Shown: positions 13,501 through 24,975, counted from the first letter of the stretch. The stretch is 64,000 nucleotides of DNA from Hepsetus odoe (GCA_017165825.1 CM029372.1:1537466-1601465); one strand, 5' to 3'. Program-made: numbers and translations. The notes: generated from the sequence alone by a model not told the origin.

Positions 13501-15765
13501 TATGAAAGCATTTTGTTGTAGCAAAGACCTGCAGAACATTAATCAGGTTTTAGTGCCCTCAAGAATTAGAAGAAGAAGTATTTTTGTAGGACTCTAAAGT
13601 TACATTTTAATGTAATTAATCAGGAACTGAAACCGCCAGTGACCCAGAAAAAACAAACAAACAAAAAAAAAAAACTTCTGACCCTTTCAAATGTTGATTT
13701 TGATTTGCAAATACAGTACTGTGCAAAGGTTTTAGGCAGGTGTGGAAAAAATGCTGTAAACAAAAAATGCTTTCAAAAATGGAAGTGTTAATCATTTATT
13801 TTCATCAGCCAACAAAATGCAGTGAATGAACAAAAGAGAAATCTAAATCAGATCAATATTTGGGGTTACTACCTTTTGCCTTCAAAACAGCATCAATTCT
13901 TCTAGGTACACTTGCACACAGATTTTGAAGGAACTCGGCTGGTGGGTTGTTCCAAACATGACTGTGTTTCAACCTCCGTGTGACATTGATGATCATCAGC
14001 ACCTGTTTGGTAAAATTGGTTGATCATACACCGACTATAATCCTACACAATCCCTGACTTTGTGCAAGAGTACCTAGAAGAAAGTGCTCAAAAGTGTTTC
14101 TTTATACACTTTAAAGATTTTTCATGCTTACATGTCAAATTTGTGAACCAGGTTCTTTAGGGACTCAAAATGTTCTTTTGAATTGATGAGAGAGTCCTTT
14201 TTGGTACCTTTTTTCAAGGCATTGGTTGCCGATTGTGGATGGTATTATTCAGCTTCTTTCCAGACATTTTTTTACCAGTGCCTGAAATCAGAATCAGAGT
14301 CATTATCAGAAAATGTATAAATCATCAGTAACCTAATTATCATATTCCAAATATATTTAAATTGCACTTTAACTATGCTTTCAAAAGTATTTTGAAAACA
14401 TATGCTTTCCAATGTTTTGCTCTGTCCCTGACACCTCTGCAATCAACCTGTAGACCTGCTCCAACACGTCAGCCCTTTATTGATACAAAACAACACCAAA
14501 ATTGTGAATACATCAGCCAAAACCTCCGACCAATGACTAAACATAATTGAGTTCAGATTAGTCAAGCTGAACTAAGTACAGATACAAGGAAAAATAATGC
14601 AGCAAACTAACAAAAACTCCCCAAACTACAAAACCTAAACCTAATTATGCTAGTCTAAAGCTCATTTAGTGCCATGTTTTCAGTTATATCTTACCTTTGG
14701 TGACTTGATGCATGAAATAAATTTTTTGGCACAAATCAATTTAGCTTTGTACAAAATGAGAAAACCAACACACTTCACTCTGTTGGGGACAGGTACATAT
14801 TTTGACTGCAGTTAACACTGACATGTTGATAAAGAACTGAATGCTGGAGGCAATTGTCGATAGCAGTGGTTGCTAAGCAGTGATTTAAGGGCAAAGAAAA
14901 AAACAGAGCTTGGGATCAATCAGTTGGACTATACCTTTCATATTCAGGAATGAAAGTGTGGTAATATTTATTGTCCATGGTGACAATGACAGAAGGGCTG
15001 TAGTTAAAGACTTTCCTGTGGCCATTCTTTTGCATCAACCTGAAACACAACCAACACAGCCTCTATCACTTCCTTAAAGAAATACTTTTTTGTGTGTGCA
15101 TTCTGCTTTTTGTAAGATTAATATCCTGTCATTTCAGAGGTAAAACCTGAATTTCTTATATTTCATATTTATTTTGAGCACATGATTGTAACTGCTAAAC
15201 TTTATTTTTCATTTTCTTTTTCATCTTTACGTAGAACTGAAAAAAATGTCTTTTGAGTTCAAGGCTTAATGAATTCTAGAGATTTCTATTCAGAAACCAC
15301 ACACAATAAATTGTTATCTGTTTGTTTTATTAATATGTTATAGAAATTTATAATAAATGTTAACGTAAGTGATTAATCCTTGGACCACTTTACACAACAG
15401 TCTCATGGAAATTTCCTCTTTGCTTATCGTAAATGCAGAAAGGATACAATGGGCCCTCTTAAAGTTATTCATAGGATTAAAACAAAAAAGAAATGAGCTT
15501 AATTAGCTAATGTGAGAATGCTTATGGGAAAAATAATTGGCACCGTGAGTGTGAGTTTGCTTGTAGGCGTACTCCTCCACAGTATAATTACTTGCAAATG
15601 TTTCTCAAGACTTAACACCTCAATTTTAACGTGATCTTCAGTTTTTAATCCTTTCTTTAAAGTTCTTATGCTTTATGCAGCCACATAATCATAAAACCAT
15701 CTGTACAGAAAAATTAATAAGTGTTCAGATTTCTAGGTATCCATAAAACATTTACAGTGGAAATA

Positions 15766-15804
<39 letters not shown>

Positions 15805-18800
15805 AGGTACAGTGCTATGAAAAAATACAAAATATGAAATATACATGCCCTGTAATTCTGATTACTCTGTATTAAATATCTTATTTCTCATTATACATGG
15901 CTCAAATATATTACAAGTTAAAGAAACATTAATTAATTGATTATCTCAACTGCTTATCCTTACCAGGGTCACAGGAGGTAGCAGACCCAATCCCAGCGCA
16001 CATATGGTGAAAGGCAATTGTAACACTGGGGTGTTGTGGGTAGGACATATGCACAAAGCCTGGAGTCTCATTCTTAACTTTATGACTATAACTCAGGAAC
16101 CATGACTATAACTCAGGAACCACTTGAACAAGGAATGTCGGCTAAATCAATATACAGAACTTAGACACCATTGTCAACACTAAGCTAAGCTGTGTGAATG
16201 ATCAAAGCTCTGCTCTGATTCATTGCAACTTCCTGCCCCAGTGAAGCACACCTGCGCCCTCATGAGCCCAAGTGTGCTCAGTCAGAGCAGAGCGCTACCT
16301 ACCATGATATAAGCCCCCCCAACATGCAACATGGCCTTTTCCAGGGCCGACATATGCCCCACTGAGAGGTGTACCCCAATGGCCCGGTCCATAATGTCCA
16401 AAGTGTGCTGGCCCTAGTGGCAGGTGCAGCTGTCACACCTCCAGATGCCGATTCAGAAACCTGGGCCTCCATGGCACAGATGCTGATGCCGACGCCCCCC
16501 CCCTTTGGTGGGCCAAGATGTAGATCCAGTAGTGATCCTACCTTGTCCAATGCACACTGCTTTTCAACTGAACCATCATCAACAAAATAGCACAGAAAGC
16601 TAAAAAGTCAGGGGTGTGGAGGATAGAAAGAGAACTCCAGATTTGATGATACCAAAGAGTTATGTTATGCTTCTCAGGGAACTGAGCATTTTCTCCAGGC
16701 TCTTTTGTTCTCAGATAGACACATAGTGAATAATCTCAGACTAACTAAGCTTTTAAATAGTTACCTTTGGAACACTGTCAGTCTCATTCAGAGTAAAGGC
16801 AGTTGCACTTAAAGCATTTCACTAGACAGTGTTCTTTCAATTCATTGACCAGGTCAAGACTTTGTTTGCATTGGACTTTTATTTAATTTTTAAGCATTTA
16901 ATAATAGATAATGTATCAACTTAATCTTACCTAGAAATTTGCAAACATTTTGTATTTTTGTATTTTCTTTATTTCTAGAAACTTAAGTTTGTGCTTTTCA
17001 AAAGAAAGAGCAGTGCTACAAACAGTAGCAAATTGATCTTCCCCCACTTGTACTCAAGTGTATAGTATACTATCATCAATATTTGTCTTTGAGTTTAGCT
17101 TTAGTGACCTCTCTAGACAGCTCACAAATGGCAAGCCAGATTGAATGATGAAACTCATCTCCAGAAGTCAAAAAGAAAATGCTATCTTCAGAGTGTCAAA
17201 GTGCAATATTATTGATAGCTACTGGTAATCTACCAAATAAACCCAGTAGAAAGAGTAATGAAGAAAGCTCATGGTTCAATGGGCTGAGTTCAAATGGTTC
17301 CATTTGTCATATTGCTCTGAGATGTACTGAAACTGAGATGTAATCTACACAGCCATTTTGATTATGCTCCTCTTTAATACACTCATATCTCACTAACACC
17401 GGGAGCTAAACAACACTTACAGATAATAAGACACGCACAAACAAATTTACTGAGACATGCAAATATATGCAGCGTTGTTGAAGAACATGGGATTCCATAG
17501 GAGGACATGTATCTTTCAACATTATAGTAATACAAAACAAACATAATAAAGCAACCATAAATGTTTCTAAGACAAAGCGCCAGACCATTCTGAAGTGCCC
17601 ATAAATGAGTCTAGATCTCAGTCCCTGTGAACATCTGTGTAGAATTCACAAAGTAGCAGTTTGGAGAAAGCACCCTCCATTTCTGGGACTCTGGGAGCAG
17701 ACTGAAAGAAAAGATTGGTTCAAGATTTTAGTAGAGAGATGCAGTGGGAGTGATGGGTGCATTTAAGGTAGAGGTTGGGTTACATCAAGGGTCAGTGCTG
17801 AGCTCATTCTTGTTTGCAATAGTAATGGACAGGTTGACAGACGAGGTTAGACAGGAATCCCCTTGAACAATGATATTTGCTGATGATATGATCATGAGTA
17901 AGAGTAGGGAGCAGCTTGAGGAGAACCTGGAGAGATGGAGATATGCTCTAGAGAGGAGAGGAATTAAAGTGAGTAGGTCAAAGGAAAAGTACATGAGTGT
18001 GAATGAAAGGGAGGAATGTAGGATGCAGGGAGTAGAGGTGGAAAAGGTGGAGGAATTTAAATACTTGTTATCAACAGTTCAGAGTAATGATGAGTGTGGA
18101 AGACAGGTGAGGATGAGAGTGCAGGCAGGTTGGAATTGGTTGAGAAGAGTGGCTGGAGTGATTTGTGACAGATGGGTACAAGCAAGAGTTAAAGGGAATG
18201 TTTACAGGACAGTAGAGAGCCCAGCTATGTTGTATGGGTTGGAGACACATAACCATTAGGCCACCGCTGCCCCCATCTATCTATAACCCATCCATCTGCC
18301 CCATGGATGAAAAAAGTACTGACTACTTACACATTTTCTCAAGTAAGAGATTTAAAGACTATGAGTATGAGTAACTGTAAGTAGTTACTAACAATGTGTG
18401 CTCATATCATATGTCCTGTTTCGTTGTGCCTTTTCCAACTGTTCTTTGTTCAGTTTAAAGTAGTAGTGCAGAAACCTGGCCAACTCTGGTCAAATACATT
18501 ATTGGTCTATTGGTTTATAGAAATAAGTACACAGCTTCTTTAAGGAACAAAATGTTGCACAATTCAAAATGCTGCACAATTTTTATTTGGTGTTTTTAGA
18601 AAATAAAATTTTTATGTTTGTACCCTGTAGAAGAACTGTAGAAAAGGCATCAGATAAGGAAGACATATTCACCAATTTTTTTTCTCTGCAGTGTTCCTAC
18701 GTTCCCAAATGTGAGCGGGACAACAAGAAGATGCAAGATGATGTTGAGAGGCTGGAGAATTACTGGAATAAGGAGAATAAAAACCAGTCGTTTACCTGCT

Positions 18801-21800
18801 TCTTCAACCCCCAGAGAAGGTAAGCTTATGTCCCTCACAAACTTCCCCTAAAAGCATATAGGCTGTCAATTATGAATCTCCATGTGAAAAAAAGCTGTCT
18901 TTCCTGAGTGAATGTTGCACAGGTGAAAATTGGCAGAAGCTCAGGTGTGCAGCTTAAGGTAGAAAAACTGTGCATGGGCATAGCCTATACCTGCGCAGCA
19001 TGGTAATATACTTCAGCATGCAATTATATGTGAAATTGATTTTGCTTGGGTAGAAATAGCCACAATGGTTTTTTTTAATGTGATATTTCTCACAGCACCA
19101 AGCACACAGCACCAAGTATGTCTGATGGATTATCTCTCCTTCTGTCAGCTCACAATCTTCTCAATATTAAGGTCTGTAAAATGCAAATAAGTGGGAAAAT
19201 AGCAGAAAATAATTTTATTTGGGTACTATTTGTCTTAAAATTACTAGCTTACCTTTTCAATTACAATTAGGACATGTCAAGATTCCATGGAATGGAGTGT
19301 TTCTTTCCAAACCTTAAAAATTGCATTATCCATGAATCAATAATAAATAGAATTCCTCTTTAATAACAGTTGCTGAGCATTGAATAAAACATGGGGGCTG
19401 CTCACTGGCAAAAATAATCAAATTAGACTTAAGTTAATGACCTTACTGCAAATAAAAGCAGATCACAGATAATGTAGAAACACATTAGAAAACAGTGATG
19501 TGCCTAGTAAGAGAACAGAAAGCATAATGACTCAAAACATTGTTAAAATAATAAACACTGGGCAGGATCTGAAACATCTAAATTCATTTTGATCTGTAAA
19601 GTTAGGTCTGTTACCATTATTATTTGTAAACTGAGGATTAATGATGAATCATGGATCTTCAGCATTATCCTTTCTGAGGAGTACATCATTGTAGCAGGGA
19701 AGATACAGATTCATATTGGACTGAGGCATCAGGTGTGTTTGATTACTATGTCTGGCACCTTTGTGGTTTCTCTCTCTATCCACCAGGCATCCCTGTGCAC
19801 AACAGGACATGCAGCAGCAACAGAAATACTTATCAAAACTGCACACCTCTTGGGCAAGCATGGTGTGGAACCAGGGATCACAGCTTTCAAGAACAAATTA
19901 TAATTTCCCCTGATGGACAATCCAATTTCTCTGTTGTTTCAGCAATATTTCTAGGCCTTAACTAATATCGGACTGACCTTTAGGGCTAGGTGTCTAATAT
20001 TATCTGGTCCTTGTGGTTATAATTTGACTTTTTAACCTAAGGTAATAGTGTCCCTACTCTTTCATTTTGTGTCCATGAAGACCCCATGGTATTCCACCCT
20101 CAGGTACAAAGACCAAACCAGGATTAATGCCTTTATCATTTTCTGCAGGTCCAAAACTTTGTTCAGTAGTGCAGTCGCGTCCTACTTTCCTTCCTGCATG
20201 CTTACTAAGGCATGTTGATGTGGTGGATATCCCTAGATAGGTCCCTGCTGAAGTCATCCTCATTCTGCCTACCTGCCTTAAATACAAATAAGTTAGCTTG
20301 ACAAGTCTCTTCTTAGAGCTTTATAGCCTGAACAAGTTTGGCATGTAGATGTGACTTATTTCATGCTTGAGCTGCCAAAGTTTTTAATCTTAATGCTGTG
20401 CCAGTTTGAGGTACTACCTAATTTCCTTCTAATACTATACTCCTGTTGCTTCTTTTCAGTGTCTTCTTACATCAGGTTTTCTATGCATTTCTAAAGTCTT
20501 TGAAACTGCAAGGAAGTTTTTATGTTTGTGACAATCAACATAACAGAGCACTTCACAGTAGCCTGACGCAAAGTTAAGCATTAAGTTAAGCATTACAAGT
20601 TCTGCGTTCCACCACAATGAGAAATATTTCTTATAGACTATAGAATATATATCTTTTTGTTGTATATCTTTTTTGATTTTGCGAAAATACTTTTGTCATT
20701 TACATTTGTCATTCCTCATGAAATCATCTGAAAATTATTCATAGGTCAAGAACACCATGCTATATTGCACCAATCAACTACAAAATTAAAATTCCTGAAA
20801 GTACATTGATTATCTTGTTACAGTGAACTTTTATAGGGACTGAATATATTAGGTAGTGAATAGTCAGGGACAACCACTGAAGCAGTGTGGAAGCAGTAAT
20901 CTGAGTAACTTTGACATGGTTCATAATTTGATGACCAGACAAGTAACTCCAAAAAAAGACACGTCTTGTTAGTAATTATCAAAAGTAGCCCAACAAAGGA
21001 CAAATTGTGAACCAACATGGTCATGGGAACCCAGTGCTCATCTATGGGACTGAAAGCTAGCCTGCCTCTGGTGTTAGAGATGGTACCAGGATGCACTACA
21101 GAAGAAGAAAAGCTTTCTTAGGCAGTTTAATTATCAGGGCAATGTTCTGTTGGGAATACTTCTGTCCTAGCATGCATGTGGATTTTAATTTTGACATGTA
21201 CCACCTAGTAAAACAACAATGATCAACAAATTTCACTCCTTAAAGGAAATGGAAAACATTTTCGAAGGGGACTGTCCTCTTTCACCTAGATTATGTGCTG
21301 TGCCAGGCTGCAAAAATTATTCAGAAATGGCTGTAAGATTATGAAAAAGAGTTCAAGATATTGATTTGGCTTCAAGCATTAGTCAGATGTACTGGACCAA
21401 TTAGTCCAATCCATGGAATGCCCATCTTGCAATAATAGGCTTGGTGTCAGATACCTAAGAAAACCTGGAGTCTTGTCTTGTGGAGCACATTTACTGATCT
21501 TGATAGGTCAGAACTGTTATGGGTGCATGAGTGGGATCTGGGGGTCTCTTAAATGTTATGGCAAGATCTTGCAAATGGCAACTTTTATGTACAGTGCAGG
21601 ATTTATGATGTTGTGGGGCTGTTTTTCTGCCCAAAGCACCTGAGAGTCCTGTTGGGAAACATGAGGACTCCCAACAAATAGCAGGAGATTTTTCATCACA
21701 ATATGGCTACCTCTTCCAGGAAGCTCAGAGCACGATGCTGATCAAAAATGTGTAAAAATGACTACAGGATTCTCTGCCTAAACCCATTGAAAAAACCTAT

Positions 21801-22380
21801 GAACTCAACCAAACCTGTGGATCTGGCAACACAGTTGCAGGGCCATTGCAAAGTACTAAATGCAGCGTTGTTTGTTGTGTTGTTTTTTTAATACAATTAT
21901 TTTCATTTAAAGATCACAGCTAAATAACCACTAATTTAGAAGGGGTGATATAAATTGTGACTATATTATATATTCTGCAACAATCTCAGATCCATGTTAT
22001 CAATGTAAAAAAAAGTTGAAATATAAGTAGACAGATACTTTCTGCTACAAGCTTGAACCTAGCCTGTGTTTGTACCTCATTAATTAATTAGAGAGATGGG
22101 CACATTATAATAGATAAGAATTACTGTTGTTTGAAGTAAAACTACAGATCTTCTAAAGTCAGCTATTAGTGCTGCTAATGAGTTGCCCTTTCTCTCTGTC
22201 TGTCCCTGCAGGCCAGACGATGTGCTGTGGCAACGTTCCCATGATACTGGTGTGCTACTCCATTGTGTGCTGTGGCCAATGGTTAGCCTGATGGTTGGAA
22301 CGCTTATTGTGCTTCTCACAGTTTGCGCACGCTCTTTGGCTGTTCGAGCTGAAGCTATTCAGAAGCGGAAGTTCTCCTAA
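1237..22380 (+). CDS. kcnmb4: kcnmb4, BK channel auxiliary subunit beta-4 (whole gene, 3 coding exons)
   Basis: The spliced frame joins 1237-1572, 18692-18819 and 22212-22380, giving 633 bp and 210 residues, exactly the length of mammalian KCNMB4. Product: a plasma-membrane subunit that modifies calcium sensitivity and gating of the large-conductance KCNMA1 potassium channel, mainly in neurons. Visible topology: a short cytosolic N-terminus with the family motif EAEDKSIRLG, TM1 (about 20-41), a large Cys-rich extracellular loop, TM2 (about 169-193) and a cytosolic tail ending RKFS. Loop cysteines include FECVFTCGTDC, YPC, CSYVPKC and FTC. Sequons are at N53 (NCT), N90 (NNS) and N143 (NQS); the first two match the known glycosylated positions of the mammalian protein. 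A TTG at 1219 extends the frame by six codons, but the ATG at 1237 matches the family start. All splice sites are GT-AG. The beta-4 assignment over beta-1/2/3 rests on sequence similarity and on ptprb as neighbour. Confidence 0.97.
1951..2167 (+). mobile_element. Decayed tRNA-headed SINE, type-2 body
   Basis: It begins near GGGTCAGCACTGTCCTAGTG (the degraded tRNA head). It then passes through a core resembling GGTACCGACCCCATC and ends with GGCAGTTAGTCACTTTCACTT. It is the same family as the copy at 35557-35803. Confidence 0.65.
2383..2505 (-). mobile_element. 5'-truncated type-1 SINE tail with target-site duplication
   Basis: On the - strand this is the 3' half of the type-1 SINE: GATGGGCTGGCGACCTGTCC onward to the CGGCTGAAAATGGATGGATGG end. 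It is flanked by a 13-bp direct repeat ATTCTGTAAAGTC at 2370-2382 and 2506-2518, the signature of target-primed reverse transcription. Confidence 0.85.
2717..2970 (+). mobile_element. Full-length type-1 SINE with target-site duplication
   Basis: The head has tRNA-like promoter boxes: A-box-like TGGCCTAGTGG and B-box-like GGTTCGAACC. These are followed by a body (GATGGGCTGGCGACCTGTCC) and an end ACAAGCGGCAGATAATGGATGG. A 13-bp duplication GACTTCTGAGGAA lies at 2704-2716 and 2971-2983. The intact duplication implies a fairly recent insertion. Confidence 0.9.
3582..3608. repeat. (AT)n microsatellite
   Basis: A run of alternating A and T lies within an AT-rich stretch of kcnmb4 intron 1. Confidence 0.9.
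6650..6868 (-). mobile_element. tRNA-headed SINE, type-2 body
   Basis: Read on the - strand, it starts GGGGCAGCGGTGGCCTAGTGG and has a B-box-like GGTTGAATCC segment. The body includes CTTGAGCAAGGTATTGTCCC and ATGGGTAAAATGCAGAGGCT, ending in a diverged tail. It is moderately diverged, with no clear target duplication found by eye. Confidence 0.8.
8040..8232 (-). mobile_element. 5'-truncated SINE, type-2b body
   Basis: The - strand reads CCTATTGGG through GGTGCCGTCCCCATCACTGC, GGGCGCTTTCAATAGCTGCC and GACAAGGGTTGTCACTTTC. It lacks the tRNA head. Close relatives are at 44181-44400 and 56523-56787. Confidence 0.8.
8283..9640. repeat. Inverted-end repeat, unclassified (about 1.36 kb)
   Basis: The left end near 8295-8360 (CAGTAGGTGGCACTCTGCTCTG then CAGGTGTGTCTTATT) recurs as a reverse complement near 9565-9640 (CAGGTGTGCTCATTCAGAGC, GTGCTATCTACCGTGACAG). 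The interior has only short disrupted reading frames. A same-family end sits at 16200-16310. It could be a non-autonomous DNA transposon or two oppositely inserted partial elements. The class is not recognised. Confidence 0.45.
10975..11700 (-). pseudogene. Tc1/mariner-like transposase relic
   Basis: On the - strand, degraded frames give an HTH-like segment (GFTGKDITAGKTAAKSTIYH, around 11540-11610) and FSDES (around 11255). Further down, CLFQHDGAP (around 11000) resembles the second catalytic-Asp region of Tc1/mariner transposases. Stop codons and frame shifts interrupt it throughout. It is a long-dead insertion in kcnmb4 intron 1. Confidence 0.6.
13712..14080. mobile_element. Foldback (palindromic) MITE, one-armed copy
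   Basis: It starts ACAGTACTGTGCAAAGGTTT and matches one arm of the element at 48966-49505. The central segment, including TGATGATCATCAGCACCTG, lies in the opposite orientation relative to that copy. The second arm breaks off after GTACCTAGAAGAA. The terminal sequence resembles Tc1/mariner-type ends. Confidence 0.75.
15772..15799. repeat. (CT)n microsatellite
   Basis: About 14 CT units lie in kcnmb4 intron 1. Confidence 0.95.
16081..16120. repeat. Two-copy 20-bp tandem repeat
   Basis: The unit (C/T)ATGACTATAACTCAGGAAC occurs twice, head to tail. Confidence 0.9.
16200..16310. repeat. Copy of the 8283-9640 repeat end
   Basis: CACACCTGCGCCCTCATGAG and GAGCAGAGCGCTACCTACC closely match the right end near 9580-9640. 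It is followed by a short GC-rich stretch (16300-16600) with no recognisable protein. Confidence 0.6.
17740..18255 (+). pseudogene. RTE-like LINE reverse transcriptase fragment
   Basis: The frame contains the reverse-transcriptase active-site box FADDMIM (around 17874), followed by EQLEENLERWRYALERRGIK, and later AMLYGLET. The upstream part (MDRLTDEVRQESP) is separated from the box by an in-frame TGA. The related copy at 60250-60534 has TGG there. It is a truncated dead copy lacking the endonuclease domain. It abuts a SINE-head fragment at 18252-18275. Confidence 0.85.
18252..18275 (-). mobile_element. SINE head fragment
   Basis: ACCATTAGGCCACCGCTGCC is the reverse complement of the common tRNA-like SINE 5' end (GGCAGCGGTGGCCTAGTGGT). 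Only the head survives. Confidence 0.7.
18692..18819 (+). CDS. kcnmb4: kcnmb4 coding exon 2
   Basis: It encodes residues 113-154 plus two bases of codon 155, from CSYVPKC to FFNPQR. The acceptor is TTTTTTTTCTCTGCAG and the donor GTAAGC at 18820, phase 2. It covers the second half of the extracellular loop. Conserved cysteines C113, C119 and C148 are present. The sequon N143-Q-S is an extra site relative to the mammalian protein. Confidence 0.96.
18820..22211 (+). other. kcnmb4: kcnmb4 intron 2 (3.4 kb)
   Basis: Non-coding. Apart from a mariner-like relic at about 21380-21880, nothing recognisable is seen. Short disrupted frames are compatible with chance. Confidence 0.85.
21380..21880 (+). 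pseudogene. Tc1/mariner-like transposase relic
   Basis: A frame near 21590-21640 reads SAGFMMLWGCFSAQST, which resembles the conserved VMVWGCFSA block of Tc1/mariner transposases. The flanks are disrupted by stops. Element ends could not be placed. Confidence 0.55.
22212..22380 (+). CDS. kcnmb4: kcnmb4 coding exon 3 (terminal)
   Basis: The acceptor CCCTGCAG precedes G-CCA, completing codon 155 (Arg) and giving RPDDVLW. It encodes residues 156-210: the pre-TM2 segment RSHDTGVLLHC, TM2 (VLWPMVSLMVGTLIVLLTV) and the cytosolic tail ARSLAVRAEAIQKRKFS. The stop TAA is at 22378-22380. Confidence 0.97.
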
Positions 22381-23042
22381 GAGCCAGTGCAGACCAAAGG
22401 ACCACTTGCACATGGTGACTTGCATTTAGCTTCTGAAATGCACTTGCTCCTGGCATTGCCTTCCTGCAAAGCTGAGGAGCACTGATGCCTCCGTGGGGCA
22501 TTTTGTATGTCATGTATGAACTTAAACCCAGGAAGTGTGGTGGGTGATGGTGACAAGTAGCTCTGGTAAGTCCAGTTTACTGGGCCTAGTTGAAAACCAT
22601 CTCATATACTTTTGCTAGGATTTAACCCTCGGATACAGTAGGTAAATTGACTGACATCTATACAGAACCCCCAGGTCATCCCTGACCTGCCTTCAGAACC
22701 ATCGGAAAACACGGTGATAATTGTGCATATACCAAAATAATAACTTCTAGTGTACATGCTTATCTTATGCAAAACAAACAAAGAATTCCAGATAATGTCA
22801 GATGATGTCATAAATATGCGCAAGACATCAAAAAGAGCACAGTGCATGCTGCTAAAAAGCAAAGGACGGGTATTCGGCAAGTATTGAGATTCACCCTTGT
22901 TTCTTTCCCAGCTTGCAGTATCATATGCACACTAAATTTTCCAAACAAAATTGATGAACTTCCTTGAAAATGGTTGCTTGAGGAATACCTAAAGCGCAAA
23001 AAAAAAAAAAATTCTCACCAAGTAGGAGATGCAGGCGAAAAA

Positions 23043-23260
23043 TTCCATTCAATTCAATTTATTCTTGTATAGCGCCTATTGCCCCAAGGCACTTTACATT
23101 GATGGTCGATGATGGAACAGTTTACAGTAATAGATGTTAAAGCCGGACGACTATGAAGGAGAGGAACCAAAAACTCCACTATGTGAAGAAAAAAAAAACC
23201 TCTGAGGGTCCAAGGAAAAACCCACCCTCGGGTCAGGGATTACCTAGGGGCACTGTATCC
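23043..23260 (-). repeat. Dispersed fish repeat resembling an inverted L2-type 3' region
   Basis: TTCAATTTATTCTTGTATAG, then GCACTTTACA, GAGGAACCAAAAACTCC and GGAAAAACCCACC, resemble (reverse-complemented) the 3' regions of teleost L2-like elements. The inverted tail at 29186-29400 has a similar order of motifs. The class is assigned by resemblance only. Confidence 0.5.
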
Positions 23261-24339
23261 GAGGGTTAAAGCACATGCACAGACACTTGTTGGTTCTGTT
23301 TGTCTTTGGGTTGTGCCTCGTAACCTGTTTCAGTTTTGCTGGAGCTCTTCCAACAAAATGGAAAAAACACTCTTAAATGATATTTGTGGTTATGTCTAAT
23401 AAGTCCACAGAAACTTAATATAAAGAGCAGCTTCACTGTGTTCTCTGTCTCAGTTGCTGAGCATGTCCTGGGTCTGTTTCCATTCTGCTTTAGTGTTTGT
23501 GTGCTGTGTGCTAGCTCCATTTTATTTTGTGATGTGCCATTTATGTCACTGTAGTTTTTATTACTAGCTGTCATAGTGGGATGCTTTAAGTAGCATTTGC
23601 TAATGTAGCAAGAAATTATTTGTGTATTGTGCAGCTACGTTTTTTGGGCACCTTCCTCTACCTCATCCATGTCTCATTGCCTAACAAGTCATTAAAACTT
23701 AATTTTCATTCATTCAAGTCATTGTAATATACTTTTCATGTAGTAGCCATTGTGCAAGGCTTATAAAAAAGCTATAGACATGAAATATGTCTAAGCAATA
23801 TCTTGATTTATTCCCTTTTAAAAATACTAAAAGAGCTATTTTTACTATTGCTTTAGGAAAGGATACTATGTTTCTGAACACTAAATACATTCAGACTACA
23901 GACCAAAACATTTCAAACTTTTCAATCTTCAGACTGCAGACCAAAACTATTTGCCCTAAAATGAATTATTCATTAGGATGAGCACAAGAGAGACAATGAA
24001 ATGGTACAATTCAATTGTTCATTAACATGACAAATAATGAAGACTTCTGAAGATTTTGAACTACGTTTTGTTGGGTGTACTGACTGTAAAATAATACCTA
24101 TTTGAATAATTAATTAAACACAAATGACTGAATTGATTTAAATGTATTTTTTACATTTTACCCAATTTTAAGTGACTGATATGTATAATTACTGTAACAA
24201 AGCAAGATGAATATGCTGGAATAATGTTTTTTAAAATTTTATTTTCTATTTACAGTTTATTTTCATAAACTGTAAATTGTTCTTTAACATTTAGTAATAA
24301 AATAGTTATCGAAATATGTATTTTACAAAACATTTAAAA

Positions 24340-24975
24340 TATTTTTCTCCCGGAGGATTTTCTGCAATCCTCCTTTTCAGGTTCCACCACTTGATCCTCG
24401 ACTTTGTCCTAACTTCCCTCCTCTTCTTGACCTCCCAAGCTCATCCTACAGACTACCATCCTATGCTGTTTAGCTACACCCTCCCCTGTCACTACTTTGC
24501 AGTCTCCAATCTCCTTCAGACTGACCCTCCTGCAAAGGAAATAATCCACCTGTGAGCATCTTCCTCCACTCTTATACGTCACCCTGTGCTCCTCCCTCTT
24601 CTTAAAATAAGTATTAACTATAGCAATTTCCATCCTTTTTGCAAAATCTACAATCATCTGACCTTCAGCATTCCTCTCCTTGAAACCATATCTACCCATC
24701 ACCTCCTCATCACCTCTGTTCCCTTCACCAACATGACCATTAAAATCTGCACCAATCACCACTCTCTCTCCTCTGGGTACACTCTCTATCACTTCATCTA
24801 ACTCACTCCAGAATTCTTCTTTCTCTTCCCTCTCACAACCAACTTGTGGAGCATAAGCACTAACAACATTCATCATCACACCTTCAACTTCCAGCTTCAA
24901 ACTCATCACCCTCCCTGACACCCTCTTTACTTCCAAAACTTCTTCACACTCTCTTCCTTCAGGATAACACCATAT
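24340..24975 (-). pseudogene. RTE-like LINE endonuclease-domain fragment with a 175-codon open frame
   Basis: The - strand frame 24936-24409 stays open for 175 codons. It reads as an APE-type endonuclease, with VVSAYAPQVGC, VVIGADFNGHVGEGNRGDEE, NTYFKKREEHRVTYKSGG and QVDYFLCRR. These blocks fit the catalytic Asp/Asn and His-containing regions of RTE-clade endonucleases. No reverse transcriptase follows, so the copy is truncated. The open frame probably reflects relative youth, not function. Confidence 0.85.

Larger units (their letters stand above)
1573..18691 (+). other. kcnmb4: kcnmb4 intron 1 (17.1 kb)
   Basis: This is non-coding, AT-rich intron sequence. It contains SINE copies (1951-2167, 2383-2505, 2717-2970, 6650-6868, 8040-8232), an inverted-end repeat (8283-9640) and a second, single-ended copy of that repeat (16200-16310). 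It also holds a Tc1-like relic (10975-11700), a foldback-element half copy (13712-14080) and an RTE-like reverse-transcriptase fragment (17740-18255). Between these no feature is discernible, apart from short (AT)n at 3582-3608, (GT)n near 5845-5895 and (CT)n at 15772-15799. A long first intron is usual for this gene. Confidence 0.9.

Noticed and set aside
16369..16590. 73-codon + frame in a GC-rich patch
   Set aside because: It is open on both strands and shows no motif. It adjoins a repeat end and is probably repeat-derived.
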